Assembly: GCA_000827205.1 (NCBI GenBank) | Contig: KN832561.1 | Span: forward strand, 1,353,890 to 1,417,889 | Origin: Plicaturopsis crispa FD-325 SS-3 | Taxonomy: Eukaryota; Basidiomycota; Agaricomycetes; Amylocorticiales; Amylocorticiaceae | Direction of reading: 5' to 3' | DNA: 64,000 nucleotides | Part shown: one piece after another, positions 34,103 through 46,300 of the stretch | Layout: every line of letters starts with the position of its first letter | How positions within the stretch are numbered: the first letter of the stretch is position 1 | The notes under the pieces: generated by a model | What the model was told of the DNA's origin: nothing | Seen by the model: only the letters and a program-made list of their open reading frames with translations | Database searches by the model: none | Made by a program: the position numbers and the translations under genes

Positions 34103-35673
34103 TTAGAATAAACTGTGGACTAGCAATTGGACGGATGACGGCGCCGCACTGAGTAGACATCGCAGCCGTGCATGCATACCGATGATGTACTCGAACCTGG
34201 GATACCTAAATCGATAGGACGGCAAATGACCTCAGAGCGGTACAGATAGCAGCGATTCGGACGAGATGACTTACCTCGACTGCAAGATCCGCTTGATCAC
34301 GGAGAAAACCTCCTCCTCACTACCGGACAACGAAGCAAATACACTCTGCCAATGCCGCCGACGTTCCGATATTCTTCCTGTCAGAGGTAATAGCTGAGCT
34401 CACGAAGGTATGGCATATTAATTTACGTCTCACCAATTGAGTGGAGTATCTCAACGTCAGTACGTTTGGCACACACATTCCTGGGGACGTAGGTCAGCTG
34501 TAATTCGTGGCGAGGAAGTGCATAGGTAACGTGCCTCCGGTCCAAGTCGAACGAAGCCCGTTTAAAATCTAGCGGTCCGGCCACGACCGACACGACTTTG
34601 ATCCCGAACGGCTCCAATTCAAAGTTCATAGTGCGAGCGATGGACCTTCGCGCCTCATCCATAGGCGAGCAAAGATCGATGCCTATGAAGTATGTCAGCA
34701 CTAGAAATGTAGCTATTGCACCAGATGAAACTTGCCAGTAATGCTGCTGTCTGAACATCCGGAAACCATGATTATCCGGCCAGCAGATTTCCTGAGCAAC
34801 TTTATGTAGTCCCGCAAAAGCAGAACTGGTTCAGTCACTTCGCGCGTGACAAGACTCTTCCAGGCGCTGTCTTTGGCCAAAAAGACCGGCAGATAATTAC
34901 GAGATTCTGACAGACCAAGGTCTGTGCTACTAGTAGCGGCATGTCGTTGGGAAGCTGTCCGAGAGGGCATGTCGTCCGGTGTCGGAGGGAGTACGACCAG
35001 CGCAGCGAGATGCAACAGATGGTCGGAGCAGTATGCCTTGATAGTCTCGTAGGCATGTTGTCTATGTGATTTCGAGGAAATGTCCAATGAAATTGGGGCA
35101 ACTAAGCCCCAAGGACGATTAGGGAAGCGCCCCTTCTGGATATGCCAGGAGTATAGCAACTGTCCGTTGTGAAAGCTAGTTAAAAGGCGACTGTTAGAAG
35201 AAGCAAAGGTGCTACTTGCAGATGATACATCAGAGGAGGTTTCAAAAGCTACAGAATTGGCTGCGTGCTTGTCGGGGCAAATTGCGAAGACCGTGTAACC
35301 AAGTTCCGACAGTTTCATTGTAATATCCTTGCCGATACCTAGATAGATTCTTGAGATATTATGCACACAAGGTTTGCAGAAAGTAGCACGCACCATGGTC
35401 CGCTCCAATCACTAAGATCGCGCTTTCTTGCGCGTCTGTCACGATACAGGGCCGCAAACGCATGACAACACAGAGCGCGCGAAACAAGAAGGACGACAGA
35501 TTACCCAAGATGCTGAGTAGAATCGACAACGAGTACATCCACAGATAAAAGACCAGGCGCATCAGTTCCGCCACTCTGCCTGAGCGGTTTGGAGGAGCCA
35601 GTGTTGTCGCCTGTCGGTTCACTCGCCAGTACCCAAAATTTGCTGCAGCGTATGGGTGGGTATACCGAGGCAT
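34103..35673 (-). CDS. SDR-fold protein with altered catalytic residues (DUF1776-like)
   Basis: Short-chain dehydrogenase/reductase fold protein behind an N-terminal membrane segment (LVFYLWMYSLSILLSILG). The nucleotide-binding turn VIGADHGIGKDI is restored by splicing at a GTGCGT donor. Later parts are RIIMVSGCS (position of the catalytic Ser), then ELEPFGIKVVSVVAGPLDF. The active-site YxxxK is not conserved: aligned against the usual SPYSMSKAAL, the Tyr position is Cys and the Lys position is Asp (CSPMDEARRS). That joint depends on an inferred GC-AG intron (donor GCAAGT, acceptor TTCATAG). Two more exons follow, ending RYPRFEYIIGMHARLRCLL with stop at 34103. It resembles fungal DUF1776 proteins, which have the fold but no known activity. 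It converges with the ALKBH7-like gene, 65 bases apart. Confidence 0.65.
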
Positions 35674-35837
35674 GTCGCTGTGAGACGCGTATGGCTATAC
35701 CTGCCTTTAACGTAGTTCAGGTCTAAAGCGTTGATAAACAGCAAGAAGCATGTCGTAGCGCATCCAGTTGACCGCAGGCGGCGGCACTGGCAGATGCACT
35801 GATTGGGCTCATGGGGACCGGCATCTACTTTATCTAT

Positions 35838-36298
35838 CGATTTTGCTTCCGTCTCTCGATCAATTTGCATCTTTACAGTTGCCGGATGCGCATATGCAGT
35901 TGTTCCCAGTCTCAGCTTTGGTCTCACCTGCAGTACAAGTAGTCATTGATCTGCTTCAAATTCGTACCCTCAATCTTTGATTGAACGAACAGTGCGCTGC
36001 ATGTTGCCTGACAAAACATATCTTGCACATCCGCATCGACCCAGCCGGTAATACGAGACGAGTCGATAGCGAAGCAAACGCCACTGATTTTTGCGAATAC
36101 ACGCCGAGTGGCTTGAGCCTCGGGGTTTCCGGCACAGCGCACTTTAATTATGACGATCTGAAAGGACCAGCTGACCGACGCCCCCCGCTCTCGAGGACGA
36201 GGGCAGATCAAACTTAGGGATAAACGATTTTTCTGTTCTATAAGTCCTTCCGGTGGAGAAGATGTCGAATATTGTGACCGGTCAAGCGCATGGGACAT
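35838..36298 (-). CDS. Possible small gene of unknown function
   Basis: A 124-codon frame from the ATG at 36298 reads MSHALDRSQY...ITGWVDADVQDMFCQATCSAL...EGTNLKQINDYLYC. A GTGAGA donor then joins to a short final exon ending at about 35838. Composition is protein-like and the splice site is good, but I recognise no family. It could be a real small gene or a fragment of a larger one. Confidence 0.35.
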
Positions 36299-36686
36299 AT
36301 CTTGAGTTCGCGTCGAAAATGGGGACTGAACCTACGCGTAGCCTCCCATGCCCGACGAGCCTATCCGAGCTGATCATGCCCTTCAGCCTGGTCCGAAGAT
36401 TTTTCTATCGCAAAGGTACATGATATGCCTGCACATCGAGGTGGAGAGTCTATCTCATCAGTCGAGAGTACCGAGTCGTCGTCATTCCGGAGAACTATCT
36501 AAGGTCTACGCAACACATGTCCTGTATGAAGACAACGAACCGGAAAGGGAGAGAAAAATACAAGTCAGACTACGTAGCTACAGATCGGGAAGGGTCCGAG
36601 AAAAGTCCATGCAATGCGTTTGTGGTTTGTCCAGTTTGGCTGTTCGAACAGAATTTGGAAGGTCCGTGAATGGGAGGGTGATCCCT

Positions 36687-37034
36687 CTACTCTACTTTTG
36701 AGATAGTGGCAGCTCTAAGGGCCATGGTGAGTGCTAGCGTGCAGCCAGAGAATAGCGGACATACGGAAGGCTAACAGTGGTGCCGTTGTCCACTTTTATG
36801 ACGACTACCTGTGTGCCCTGCGGAATAAAAATGGAATTTCCATGAATAATGAGTATGAGTAAATACTACTAGGGACTCACTTCGGCCATATGGCTCGTCG
36901 ACTGGACAGTGCCGTATTTTATGTCGCCATCCGGACCCCAGAAGAAGACTCTGGTCCCATTCTGTGGAGACAGTATAAGCAATGCATATTGAAAAGCAGG
37001 AGAAGGGACAAGTAGATACAGGGTAAGCGTTCAT
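36687..37034 (-). CDS. 58-residue micro-protein, small beta-barrel type
   Basis: Four tiny exons give a complete 58-residue protein. Exon 1 is just MNAYP (37020-37034), exon 2 NGTRVFFWGPDGDIKYGTVQ and seven more residues, exon 3 GTQVVVIKVDNGTTVSLP, exon 4 AATISKVE with a TAG at 36687-36689. All three introns are GT-AG, 45-65 bases. The pattern of short beta strands broken by G/D/N turns (GTxVFFWG, xxxYGTVQSTS, TQVVVIKVDNG, VSLPAA) recalls SH3/Tudor-like barrels. I infer a small interaction domain; no function is known to me. A TATA box lies 112 bases upstream. Confidence 0.6.
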
Positions 37035-37780
37035 AGCCTAAATAGTAGAGGGGGTATGCGATTTACAGGGTGGGTGTATGCAATACAAGGGAGACGCACG
37101 AGGACTTGGGAATGTTGGAGACATCGACTTGGTCCAACTTCGTCCTTTTATAACGCTTCAAGAATAAGAACGATGAAATAGTGATGGGCGAACTGTGTCG
37201 ATCGACGCAGTGGTGGCCCTTTACCAAACGAACGCGCACTTCGCGAGACGCAGATCGGTGATAGGGCATCTGAACGAGGGGGCAGGACCAAATGTGCACG
37301 AAAAGAACCTACACGGCTCGGTCAATTTCACAGATTCATTTTGGGTTGCGGAAGCGCTTACGGTAGAGGTTCATGGTTGGAGACAACGAAGAGAGATTCG
37401 ATTAACCGACGGACCAAATAGTGATGATGTGCTGGCGTGAAGTCAGGAATATTTTCGCATCGTCGGTGGGATCGGGTGCTCAAACGAAGGGGTCAGATTC
37501 CGGGGAACAGGTCCAGATTTTCCAGCTCGTGGCTTGCGTGCCGACCCCCAACCTTCGCGGAATGGGAAGCAGCAGCTGAAGTTGTGCAGGAGGGTAGGCA
37601 GAGGCACTGGATGAGCTTTCGTCGCACGACCAATGATAGAAGCAGGCACGCACGAGTTGATCCAAAAAGACGCGGCTCGGGAGACACGTAAATTAATTTA
37701 CCACGAGCTAGCCATCCCCAACTAGTGAGCTTGACACCAAGCAGCCTACGCTACAAGCTTTCGCAAGGCAGTGCAGAGCC
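37035..37780. other. Upstream region of the micro-protein gene and spacer
   Basis: Apart from the TATA box at 37146-37152 I see nothing convincing. Frames on both strands at 37437-37691 overlap each other and look random. Confidence 0.4.
37146..37152 (-). promoter_or_regulatory. TATA box of the 58-residue gene
   Basis: TATAAAA on the minus strand (within TTATAAAAGG), about 112 bases before the proposed ATG. It supports the view that this tiny gene is transcribed. Confidence 0.5.
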
Positions 37781-38077
37781 CTACTTCTGAGCTGCATCGT
37801 GAGTCGAATATCCGAAGAGGCCCATGTCAATTTTGGAGACTACACGCGCTGGAAAGTCTGAGAGCATTGCAATGTACGAGTTCGGATACGAGTTGCCTAG
37901 ACCGATAACTTCCTTCGTAGCGTGAATTCGTGTAAGTGAGGCGACAAAAGCTATGCAAGCTGCCTTTTGCAAGAGGTAAGTTGCCCATGCATGGGTAGTA
38001 GCCAGAGTACCGTGGAGGAGGAGAGGAACCCCAGAAATCGGCGAGTACTTGACGATTACTGATCGGAATTCGGACAT
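37781..38077 (-). CDS. Small ORF of unknown function
   Basis: An uninterrupted 98-codon frame from an ATG at 38077 (MSEFRSVIVKYSPISGVPLL) to a TAA-type stop. It lies 119 bases from the divergent LST8 start, which is a typical gene-to-gene spacing here. Part of the frame (after LLLHG) could be an intron with donor GTACTC, giving a shorter protein. I recognise no domain. Confidence 0.4.
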   Translation of the reverse strand: MSEFRSVIVKYSPISGVPLLLHGTLATTHAWATYLLQKAACIAFVASLTRIHATKEVIGLGNSYPNSYIAMLSDFPARVVSKIDMGLFGYSTHDAAQK

Positions 38078-38196
38078 GTGTACTCAGCCATAATCGACCA
38101 AGCGGCTGCATAGTCTTTTACTTCTAACTTCTTCATTCACAGTCTCCTTACACTTGACACTCGTTTCATTCTCTGAACTTGAAGCAAGGCAACCGG

Positions 38197-39762
38197 ATGC
38201 CTGCACCGAACTCGGGCCAAAAGACCTCGGCTGCACGCCATGACATGTCTGTGATTCTCGTAACCGGTTCATACGACCACGAAATTCGGTTCTGGGAGGC
38301 TTGGAGCGGTATATGCTCTCGGACCATAGCGCGCTCTGGTGAATCTGGAGTGAGGCCGCTCCCTTCGTAGTCCGATATGCGTCCGCTCACGGATCTGTCA
38401 TTGTTCCTCGAAACAGCAAGTAAATCGTCTCGCAATATCGCCCGAGTGCGTCTGCACACGCTAATATCCATATTTACCCGAGCTCACGCACGCGTTTATC
38501 TGCAGTAAACGCCTTCTCGCTGCTGCCATACACAAAAATGTAAATATATACGAGATAGCTAGCGCGTCTTCGACTCCGGTATTTGCTATCATTCTTAATT
38601 GACGCCTCTGCCCCTGATCACCCAAGGTCGACAGCTTGTCGTGTTCGAGGGCCATAAGCTCAATGTTACGTCGCTCTCTTTTCATAGCGAGGGCAAGTGG
38701 CTAGTCACAGGAAGCGAGGATGGCACGATCAAGATATGGGACCTGAGGCAAGTCGTTCCTTGCATTCTCTCGACGCACGCGGCTGAAATGAGATTGGCGC
38801 ATACACAGAAGCGCTTCCGTTCATCGGACATACGACAACTCTGCCCCCGGTACGAATCTACATTTACTTGCGGGAGTATCATCGACTGACTTCTCTATTC
38901 AATCAAGTCAATGATATATGTGTCCACCCGAATCAAGGGGAACTCATCTCGTGCGACCAAGCAGGAGCTATCAAGCAGTGGGATTTGTCAGAAAACCTGT
39001 GCTCCCACGAACTCGTATGTGCTTCCGTTTGCATTTCTCGAGGCCTTTTTGTTAAAATTAGACGTAAGACACCGGCAGGAGACGTTCCTATAAGATCGGT
39101 CAGTCTCGCATCGGATGGCTCGTGTCTAGTAGCCGGGAATAATAAGGTATAGACATTCAACCTGTGAAATGATTCCGTTTGACACTCACCCTAAACAGGG
39201 AAAATGCTATGTTTGGAGAGTCAACGACGACAGCTCGGGATTGCCTCGTTTCCAAGCTGTGACAAAATTCCAAGCTCATGGAAAATATGTGACACGGGTC
39301 TTACTGAGTCCCGACGTAAAGTGAGCCCGAAATCATCCTGGTACAAAACGATGTGAACCTAGAGCCTTCTTCAGATATCTGGCCACATGTTCTGCAGACA
39401 CAACAGTGAAGATATGGTCGATCTCCCATAACTATGAATTCCGACAAGAGAAAGTTCTTCAAGGACACCAGCGATGGGTATGGGATTGCGCATTCAGCGC
39501 TGATTCCGCGTACCTTGTTACAGGCAAGCCCCCTCGTTTCGGCTCCTTATGTGTCCGCTGAACTTAGGTATTATTGATACGCAGCTTCTTCAGATCACAC
39601 TGCCCGCCTATGGGAAATGGCGTCCGGTGAAACAGTGCGACAGTATAATGGTCATCACAAAGGTGTGCTGCGCGCGCAGCTGCTCGTTTTTTGAACGCAT
39701 CGGGGACTGACACGTTGCTCACAGCCGCAGTTTGTTGTGCGCTTCATGATGGAGCAAGTTGA
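38197..39762 (+). CDS. LST8: TOR complex subunit Lst8/Wat1
   Basis: WD40 propeller subunit shared by TORC1 and TORC2. It binds the TOR kinase domain and relays nutrient signals. WD repeats in order: [27 protein letters not shown]...[25 protein letters not shown] with [30 protein letters not shown] with [25 protein letters not shown] with [26 protein letters not shown] with VKIWSI, and [19 protein letters not shown] with [10 protein letters not shown]. It ends [15 protein letters not shown] after a last intron. About nine introns. I chose the ATG at 38197 (MPAPNSG); an internal ATG 48 bases on (MSVILV) would also serve. GLT1, a nitrogen-assimilation gene, is the next recognised gene downstream. 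Confidence 0.92.
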
Positions 39763-42700
39763 CACATCTGAGTGGTTTCTTCTCTTCTTCCAGATAGGCT
39801 CAGCTTCCCTCTTGCTGCAGCTTTGTATTTTTTGTGTAACGTATGTTACCGTAATCCACCCGAACGGTAACACACCCAAGAGCAAGACATCGTCGAAGAT
39901 ATATGCGGCGCCCCACGAACAGGTCTTAAACTGGCAGTTTGCACCCACCCGCATGTTTTGGAGCCCTGGGTGAATGTCGATATGAACGGAAAGTTGCCTC
40001 GTTGCTTGCCACGTCTTTGCCCAGACCTCGACTTGCAACATAATTGCGATCTGATCCTCCAAAGATAGCCGGCGGGAGTATAGGGTATGTCCTCCGCCTA
40101 GCTCTATCCGATAGTATGCTTAGTGGGCTCCTACTGGGATTCGGGGTACAAGAATGAAAGGTTCGATCGAACAGTTTGACGTTTTGATCAGAACACTCCG
40201 CTAAATTTATTAATTCTGCTAGGAAGCCCATTACATGCAAAACATGCATATGTCGTAGCCCGATGGCATTAGCAAGCGGGAGCGTCTCCCGCGATTAAAT
40301 GTGAGACTGCTGGCCGACGAGGGTCGACCGAGCCGACACGTTGGACAGGAGGATGTCATCCTGTTACCCGACAATGCCCTACGATGCCGCCGCGGGTTGG
40401 ACTGTAGTCTAGCGCGGCGGAGCATATGTTCGCTCCGCGCCCGTAGCTTGGAGGTAGTGGACGAATGCCCTCGCACGAGCACACACACCTCGTTCCACGA
40501 ACTCACCCGTAACATCCCCGCAGACCCTTAATAACCGAGAGCACAGCAAAATTCCTCCGCGCGACAAACTCCAAAGTACGCATTGTCATGCTCACTGGGG
40601 TAAATTTGCCGAGCACTGACTTTTTACTTGACTTGGTAGTTGAGGGGTACTGAGCCTAGGCCGGTATGATCGCGCTCCAAGTTACCGTGAACGTTACGTT
40701 TATCGCAACATACGATTGTGAGCCCAGCGTGCTGCGTGCCTCTCGGTATCGACTGGTGTGTCCATCTCAGCGTTTATGTAATCTACACCCACTGCACTTG
40801 GCAGATCACTCTCCCGCGACCATCGTCGACTCGCGCAAGTCGTGCCGCGGAATGCACACAACGTTTATCATGTACCCTTGATCATACCATACGATCTGGA
40901 AAAGGGGAGTCCCGTGTCTTGGTTCTTCCGCATTTTCGAAATGTTGCGCAAAGCTCTACTCACTTCCGGATGGACGACCGCTTCGTTGCAGGAGCATGGC
41001 CGGGTGTTCTCTGTCTATAAGTGTCGACATCGTCAGGGTTGCTCTGTGTCTGCGAACGAATCCCATGTCGTCTACCCATCCCATACACCCCTCTGCCCAG
41101 CTCTGCCCTTCATCTTACTCTCCTCCCCGATTCGAGTTCGAATTCGGCCGAGTTCATTTCGCTGATAATCATCAGATTCCACCGACCGGACGAGTTGGTT
41201 CTCTCATACCCTTTCAATGAAGCTGGCGTCCTTCTTTGCAACGTGCCCCATCTACGAGATCGTACGCTCTGCCGGACGATCATGACGTCCATCAAACAGC
41301 CACTCCCCGCGGAAGCAAATCACCATCATAGACGACGCGAACATAGGGCAACACGTTGGCCCGTACGCATATTCCATCTTAACTGGAAAAATCAGCGTGG
41401 TAGCCGGAACCCCGTATGTAATCTGTGGGCGATCCTCCCCCCTCTTCCTGACCCTCGACTAATAATAATACTCGCTTGCAGCGGCCGCAATGGGAAGCAC
41501 ACACTCTGGGGACGCGTCTACAATTGTGTTCCCGCGCATACTTGGTTGTGTGTCTTATGACGATGTGCACTTGCCCCGCGTGCCTGCCATCGACGCGTTC
41601 GCGTCTTCGCGACTTCTTTCGCAGGTCTTATCTATCTGTGAGTTCCCTTCGGACGGTGCCTCTCTTAAAACCTTGCGCAACTCAAATGCATCTGCTCATA
41701 AAACGTGCCCAGTTGCCCTTCCCGCCACTGTCTGCTGGTCCGACCGATTCTTCCCGAAAGCTCTTTTTTCGCCTCGAGGATGTTACTTTCTAGAAGCTAC
41801 GGGAGATCTGAGAACAGAACAGACAATGTGCGTTTCAGACATATAGAGAAAATTCAGGATGATACCTAATGATGTTGCTTTGGTTCGGGCCAGATACTGC
41901 CTTTTTTATTTTTCGCGTCTGGATACGCTCCGGATAAAACGACCAGCATAGTCTGTCGTATTTCGGGCAGGCTTTCGTCCTCTCCGACGTCGAAGAGGGG
42001 GGATTTTGCGCGGTTCATCAAGGTGCCTATTCATCGTGGACTGCCTTGTGTTTTCCCAGTCGTGGAGTTTCACTCTAGCGTTTGGGAAACACAGACAGTG
42101 TCGACGTCAAGTGCGATCGCGACCCGAAAACTTGGGGATGCATTTCATTTCAGACGCACGAAGCTGGAACGGGAGTGAACTTTATGTTTATCGCCCTCCC
42201 GTGCGTTCTCTCGGCTAAGCGAGTCATCGAACCCTCCTTTCTGGACGCAGTCGCTGATACAACATACAATTGTCCAGCTGCAGCCTTCCTTCCACACCCA
42301 CCACTGCTCTCCTCCCAAACGGATACATGTCGGATTATTTTTCCTAATTGCGGATGGTGGACAGGGCTCGTGGTGATGCACGACGACGGTCGTTCAAGGC
42401 AGCGTTTCTTCGCGAAAAAAACAGCCCCACCGTGCACGGATGTATACGGCCCGACTGGGGGTTCTGTCGACGCATGGATGGTCTTAGCGGTGCTTGGGTG
42501 GCTGCTGCCGACGCATGGGCAGCTGCTCAAGACGTTGAGTACTTGCGTGCATACCATGCGGCCTGCGGCATATATGGCACGACTTTCGCTACACGATATG
42601 GTGAGACGTTTGTTCGCCCGTCGCTGTACTCATTGGCAGTCAACTTGTCGGCTAATACGGTGCGTGTGCAATTACACAATGTTATTCCTTGCACACTCCA

Positions 42701-43304
42701 CTCAAATCCCGCTCAGGCTGGAATATACGGCCTCTGCGTTATAGATCTCGGGTGTCCAGAATGAAATGTGGTCATTCCGGTGCAGCATTGGGTGTTATCA
42801 CTGTGTTATCTCGCTCACTCCCTTCAACCTTTCGAGATAGCGGATCCCATAGCATGCTATAGCCTCTGCCAGCAGGAAAATAACGGTGCCGCCTGTGGAG
42901 ACGGAGGGCCAGAGACCTGCTTGAGCAAGCGGCAGGCCAGGCCGGGAAAGGGGAAGGGTCGCTGGTCCGTCGGCCGCCCACGTGTAAATACGAAAATGAA
43001 TTAAAAATGAAAATTGAAGCGCTGTGATTGGCTGTCGGAAGGCTGTCGGGCGGAGATCCGAGCGTTCGGGCGTTATCGGCTTGCGTTTATTGGTGCCTGG
43101 AATTGACTCAATCTCCTGGCAAGTTTCGTCGCCTTTGCGTTTCTCCGCAAGACCTGGACTTGGAAATAAATTTTATGCCGCCCAGAGACGCGACGCCCTT
43201 TCTCTCTTGACCACCATCATCGTCCTGCGTTTTTCTCTGCGACAGCGCCCTACTTTTCCCTCCGTCTTAGCGCACACACAGTATCGAGCTTTTAGTTCCT
43301 TTCT
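39763..43304. other. Long gene-poor stretch upstream of GLT1
   Basis: No gene I can support. The plus-strand frames at 41490-41846 and 42348-42764 (138 codons, includes AWVAAADAWAAAQDVEYLRA) have a somewhat protein-like composition, but they are in different frames and show no domain or consistent splice chain. They may be remnants of a decayed gene. The final 500 bases form the GLT1 promoter. Confidence 0.4.
42795..43077 (+). promoter_or_regulatory. GLT1 upstream region with GATA and CCAAT elements
   Basis: TTATC (the complement of GATAA) occurs at 42795-42799, 42806-42810 and 43073-43077, the first as TGATAA on the minus strand. ATTGG (inverted CCAAT) is at 43027-43031 and a CACGTG near 42979. 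GATA factors control nitrogen genes in fungi, so these are plausible sites. They are short motifs and may occur by chance. Confidence 0.35.
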
Positions 43305-46300
43305 ATGGCCCCCTCTGCCAGTCCTTTCGACGACAGAACCCCTTTAACCGATGCTCTACCTCTAGTCACCGATCCTGTGGACCCAAAAGTCGATAATGGA
43401 TTTGACGCGGTCAAGCGCGATCCCGAGTCCTGGGCCGGCACTCTGCCTGCTGACCAGGGATTGTACTCCAACGAAAACGAAAAGGATTCTTGCGGCGTAG
43501 GCTTTCTGTGCCATATCAAAGGCGAGCCCAGCCACAAAATTGTTTCAGACGCTCGTTCGCTGTTATGTGCCATGACGCACCGAGGCGCTACCGGCGCTGA
43601 CAGCCGCGATGGCGATGGTGCCGGAGTCATGACCTCGATCCCCCACTTCTTCTTTCAACGTGAAGCCGAAAGAGACATTGGATGCACTCTTCCCGAGCCT
43701 GGAGAGTATGCTGTCGGAAATGTTTTCTTCAAGCCGAACGATCCCGTACAGCTTCAAAGCTACCAGTCCGTCTTTTCGAAAATCGCTAGCGACCTAGGTC
43801 TCCGCGTCCTTGGCTGGAGGGAAGTCCCCACCGACGGTTCGATTCTGGGTCCGGCCGCGAGCAGCAAGGAGCCTGCGATCCTACAGCCCTTCGTGGTCCT
43901 CCGTGCCCACTACGGCAACGGAAATGCGAGCCAGGCAGGACCTTTCGACGCGAAGCAGTTTGAGCGGCAACTCTACGTCCTCCGCAAGCACGCAACGCAC
44001 AGCATGTTTGTGGTTTCTCTTCATACTGATCATAACGCAAGGCTTATCATCTACAATTTTCTCGCCCTTTTTTTAAAGTACTCTCGCAAAGGGATTCTAT
44101 GTGTGCTCCCTGTCGTCAAAAAACATTGTTTACAAGGGACAGCTTACCCCTCCCCAAGTATACAATTACTACCATGATCTTAATCATGTCCTGTACCGTT
44201 CTCACTTTACCTTGGTGCATTCGCGTTTCTCGACAAACACATTCCCAAGTTGGGATCGCGCTCAGCCTATGAGATGGGCCGCACACAACGGTTAGTGATC
44301 AGTCCTTCAATGCGAAGGTAAGCCTTACACGATCGCTTTTCCATAGGTGAGATAAACACCGTGCGCGGTAACAAGAACTGGATGCGCGCTCGCGAGGGTG
44401 TGCTGAGCTCCACGCTATTCGGCGACCAACTCGACCTCTTATACCCCATCATCGAGACGGGTGGCTCCGATTCAGCCGCGTTCGACAATGTTCTTGAGCT
44501 GCTCGTCGTTAATGGCGTTGTGACCCTCCCTGAGGCCATCATGATGCTTATTCCCGAGGCGTGGCAGGGCAACGAGAACATGGAGCCGGAGAAACGCGCG
44601 TTCTACAACTGGGCGGCGTGTCTTCAGGAGCCCTGGGACGGCCCTGCGCTGTTCGCGTTTAGTGATGGGCGTTTCTGCGGTGCTAACCTCGACCGGAACG
44701 GGTTGCGGCCTTGCCGGTACATCGTCACGAACGAGGACATCATCGTCTGTGCGTCTGAGGTCGGCGCGCTCTACATCTCGCCGGAGAAGGTCGTGTCGAA
44801 GGGCCGCCTGAAGCCCGGGCGCATGCTCCTCGTCGACACGCAGGAAGGACGGATAGTCGACGACAAAGAGCTGAAAAGAGCCACCGCGGCCAAACAGAAC
44901 TTCGCCTCTTGGGTCGAGACGCACGTCCTCCACGTACCCAACATCGTAAAGCGCGTGAAGCGCAGCCTGACCTCCATCGACCCCGTCCTTGACGACTACC
45001 CCCTCAGCTTGGACCCGAAGCTCCTCGCATTCGGTTTCACCGTCGAGCAGCTCAACCTGCTGATGCTTCCTATGGTTTCTGACGGAAAGGAAGCGCTAGG
45101 GTCTATGGGTAACGACGCGCCGCTAGCCGCAATGGCCACCCAGCCCCGCATCATCTACGACTATTTCCGCCAGCTCTTCGCGCAGGTCACCAACCCGCCC
45201 ATCGACCCCATCCGCGAGAGCATCGTCATGTCGCTCGAGGCGTACGTCGGGCCGGAGGGCAACCTCCTCGAGATGAAGCCGGAGCAGTGCCACCGCATTC
45301 TCCTTCCCTCGCCCCTGATCAGCATCGAGGAGATGAACGCGATGAAGAACCTGAAGCAGGCGTACTCTACGTGGCCGTCGCGCACCATCGACATCACGTT
45401 CCCCAAGGAGGAGGGCCTTCCGGGCTACCAGCGCGCGCTCGAGCGCGTGTGCAGCGAGGCGACGCAGGCGATCGACGACGGCATCAAGGTTGTCATCCTG
45501 TCGGACCGCACCACGGGCCCTACCCGCGTCCCCCTGTCTGCACTCGTCGCATGCGGCGGTGTCCACCACCATTTGACGCTGCAGAAGAAGCGTGCGAAGA
45601 TCGCGCTCATGATCGAGACGGGTGAGGCGCGCGAGGTGCATCACATGTGTGTGCTCGTTGGGTACGGCGCGGACGCGGTCTGCCCGTGGCTGATGATGGA
45701 GGCGATCCACAAGGTTGGCAGGGAGGGCCTGTAAGTGCTATATTCTCATTCGACGTCTGGTGTCCTTGACTAATTCCAACCGTTCCGTCTCTAGCGTCAA
45801 GAATGATCTGACAGTTGCCGATCTTATGGACAACTATCGCCACTCCGTGGATGGCGGCATTTTGAAGGTCATGTCGAAGATGGGCATATCGACACTGCAG
45901 TCGTACAAAGGTGCCCAAATTTTCGAGATCCTGGGTATTCACAGCGAGGTCGTCGAGCGCTGCTTCACCGGCACCGCCAGCCGCGTACAGGGTGCCACCT
46001 TCGACTTGCTCGCTCTAGACGCGTTCGAGCTGCACGAGCGTGGCTGGCCCTCCCGCGAGACCATCATCCCGCCGGGCATGCCGGAATCCGGCGAGTACCA
46101 CTGGCGTGCCGGTGGCGAGGCGCATATAAACGACCCCGCCGGTATTGCGAGCCTGCAGGACGCCGTGCGCGAGAAGAACCAGACCGCGTACGACGCGTAC
46201 GCGAAGAACGCGCACGAGCAGACCAAGGGCGTGCAGCTCCGTGGTCTCCTGGAGTTCCGGTACGAGAGCGCGACGGCCATCCCGATCGAACAGGTGGAGC

